DNA of 5,282 bases from Holophagales bacterium (GTDB taxonomy: Bacteria; Acidobacteriota; Holophagae; Holophagales; Holophagaceae). The notes below the pieces were generated by a model that worked only from the letters and a program-made list of their open reading frames with translations, searched no databases and had not been told where the DNA came from. A program made the position numbers and the translations under genes. How positions within the stretch are numbered: the stretch's first letter is position 1; every line of letters starts with the position of its first letter. Of the stretch, positions 4,715-5,282 are shown one piece after another. The DNA is taken from the NCBI GenBank assembly GCA_031256155.1, contig JAIRRD010000043.1:1-5282 (forward strand). Direction: 5' to 3'.

Positions 4715-5282
4715 CTACCACTTGATACCGGTAGAGACACGCACAGTGCGGCCAGCAGTAAAGTTACCCCAACCATAAGTGCCAAAACCATAGATGTTAT
4801 CACCGAGTCCGCTGGCAGGACGCTTGAGCAGGCCCTGTGGTGTGTAGCCGTTCCTTGGCAAGGTATCGGTATAGGTTTGAGCCCCAGGGGTTATTGTGGT
4901 GGTTTCCAGATTGCTCAGTACACAGTGGTTGAACAGATTGGTAACAGTCAACTCGGCAAAAAAACTGGCTTTTTTGCTAATCGGTATAAATAAATTGATC
5001 TTGGCATCGGCTCTATAGGTGTCATTCGTACGTATGACGCCTTTTGGCCCGAAAAAGCGGGAGTATGATGTCGGATAAGCGCCAGTATTACCAAGCCCCA
5101 ATCTACCGGCAGTGCTTAGAGCTATTAATTGATTGGTCACAGTTACATTTCCAACTGTTCCGCCATCATAGTTAAGAAGCAGTGTAGATTCCAGCCTGGG
5201 CGTATTTTTGCCGCCAGCTATGTGCGTAGCCCAGATACGGGTCTTATGTTTGACATCATTGCCCAGATAGCCGTATGGTGCG
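4715..5282 (-). CDS. TonB-dependent outer-membrane receptor, C-terminal 188 residues (partial, runs off right edge)
   Basis: The frame is open from the right edge to a TAG at 4715-4717, giving 188 visible residues and no start. The visible part is the end of a large beta-barrel. It begins APYGYLGNDVKHKTRIWATH and LESTLLLNYDGG, as in the late strands of Oar-like TonB-dependent receptors. It then has RFFGPKGVIRTNDTYRAD (from about residue 75), the common ELTVTNLFNH strand (110-119) and ends GRTVRVSTGIKW, an aromatic-terminated last strand. Such receptors import large substrates such as siderophores or glycans across the outer membrane with energy from TonB/ExbBD; the substrate here is unknown because plug and N-terminal domain are out of view. 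The GTG at 5138-5140 is an internal codon and not a start. The small barrel gene follows after 36 bp. Confidence 0.82.
   Translation of the reverse strand, partial: APYGYLGNDVKHKTRIWATHIAGGKNTPRLESTLLLNYDGGTVGNVTVTNQLIALSTAGRLGLGNTGAYPTSYSRFFGPKGVIRTNDTYRADAKINLFIPISKKASFFAELTVTNLFNHCVLSNLETTTITPGAQTYTDTLPRNGYTPQGLLKRPASGLGDNIYGFGTYGWGNFTAGRTVRVSTGIKW

Noticed and set aside
5138..5140. GTG as start of the gene ending at 4715
   Set aside because: The frame stays open upstream to the window edge with clear TonB-receptor barrel sequence, and the codon has the position of an internal valine.

Overview
The window looks like a chromosomal stretch from a Gram-negative (diderm) bacterium of moderate G+C. 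It carries the C-terminus of a TonB-dependent receptor and a small secreted beta-barrel protein, both of which need an outer membrane. It also carries bshA (bacillithiol synthesis) and a DivIVA-domain gene paired with yggT. That mix, together with the style of the receptor C-terminus, fits Acidobacteriota best in my judgement. This is an inference from family knowledge and not a search result; Bacteroidota- or Verrucomicrobia-like lineages are less likely alternatives.

Layout. Positions 1-1950 hold a minus-strand cluster in the order bshA, lexA, then an unrecognised gene. The last gene starts directly after the lexA stop codon and runs off the left edge. lexA also seems to have its own promoter in the 48-bp gap behind bshA, placed so close to the ATG that its mRNA could be leaderless. 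Positions 1951-2162 form a divergent intergenic region with several inverted repeats. Positions 2163-2917 hold a plus-strand pair, yggT and a DivIVA-domain gene, probably linked to envelope growth or division. nadC (2928-3791, minus) converges on this pair with only a 10-bp gap.

The accessory-looking part begins behind nadC. A near-perfect 36-nt palindrome (3812-3847) sits in the nadC leader. It is followed at once by a plus-strand fragment (3849-4010) that matches the C-terminal quarter of the intact outer-membrane protein encoded convergently at 4106-4678. The fragment keeps its stop codon and a terminator-like hairpin. Next comes a perfect inverted repeat with 21-bp arms (4059-4102). The two palindromes share the same 9-base inner arm, so they may be members of one small repeat family bracketing a gene remnant.

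The right end (4715-5282, minus) is the C-terminal 188 residues of a TonB-dependent receptor, 36 bp upstream of the small outer-membrane gene, so the two may be co-transcribed. No RNA genes, CRISPR arrays or transposase genes were seen. The best candidates for something undescribed are the lexA-coupled gene at the left edge and the related palindromes around the outer-membrane-protein remnant.
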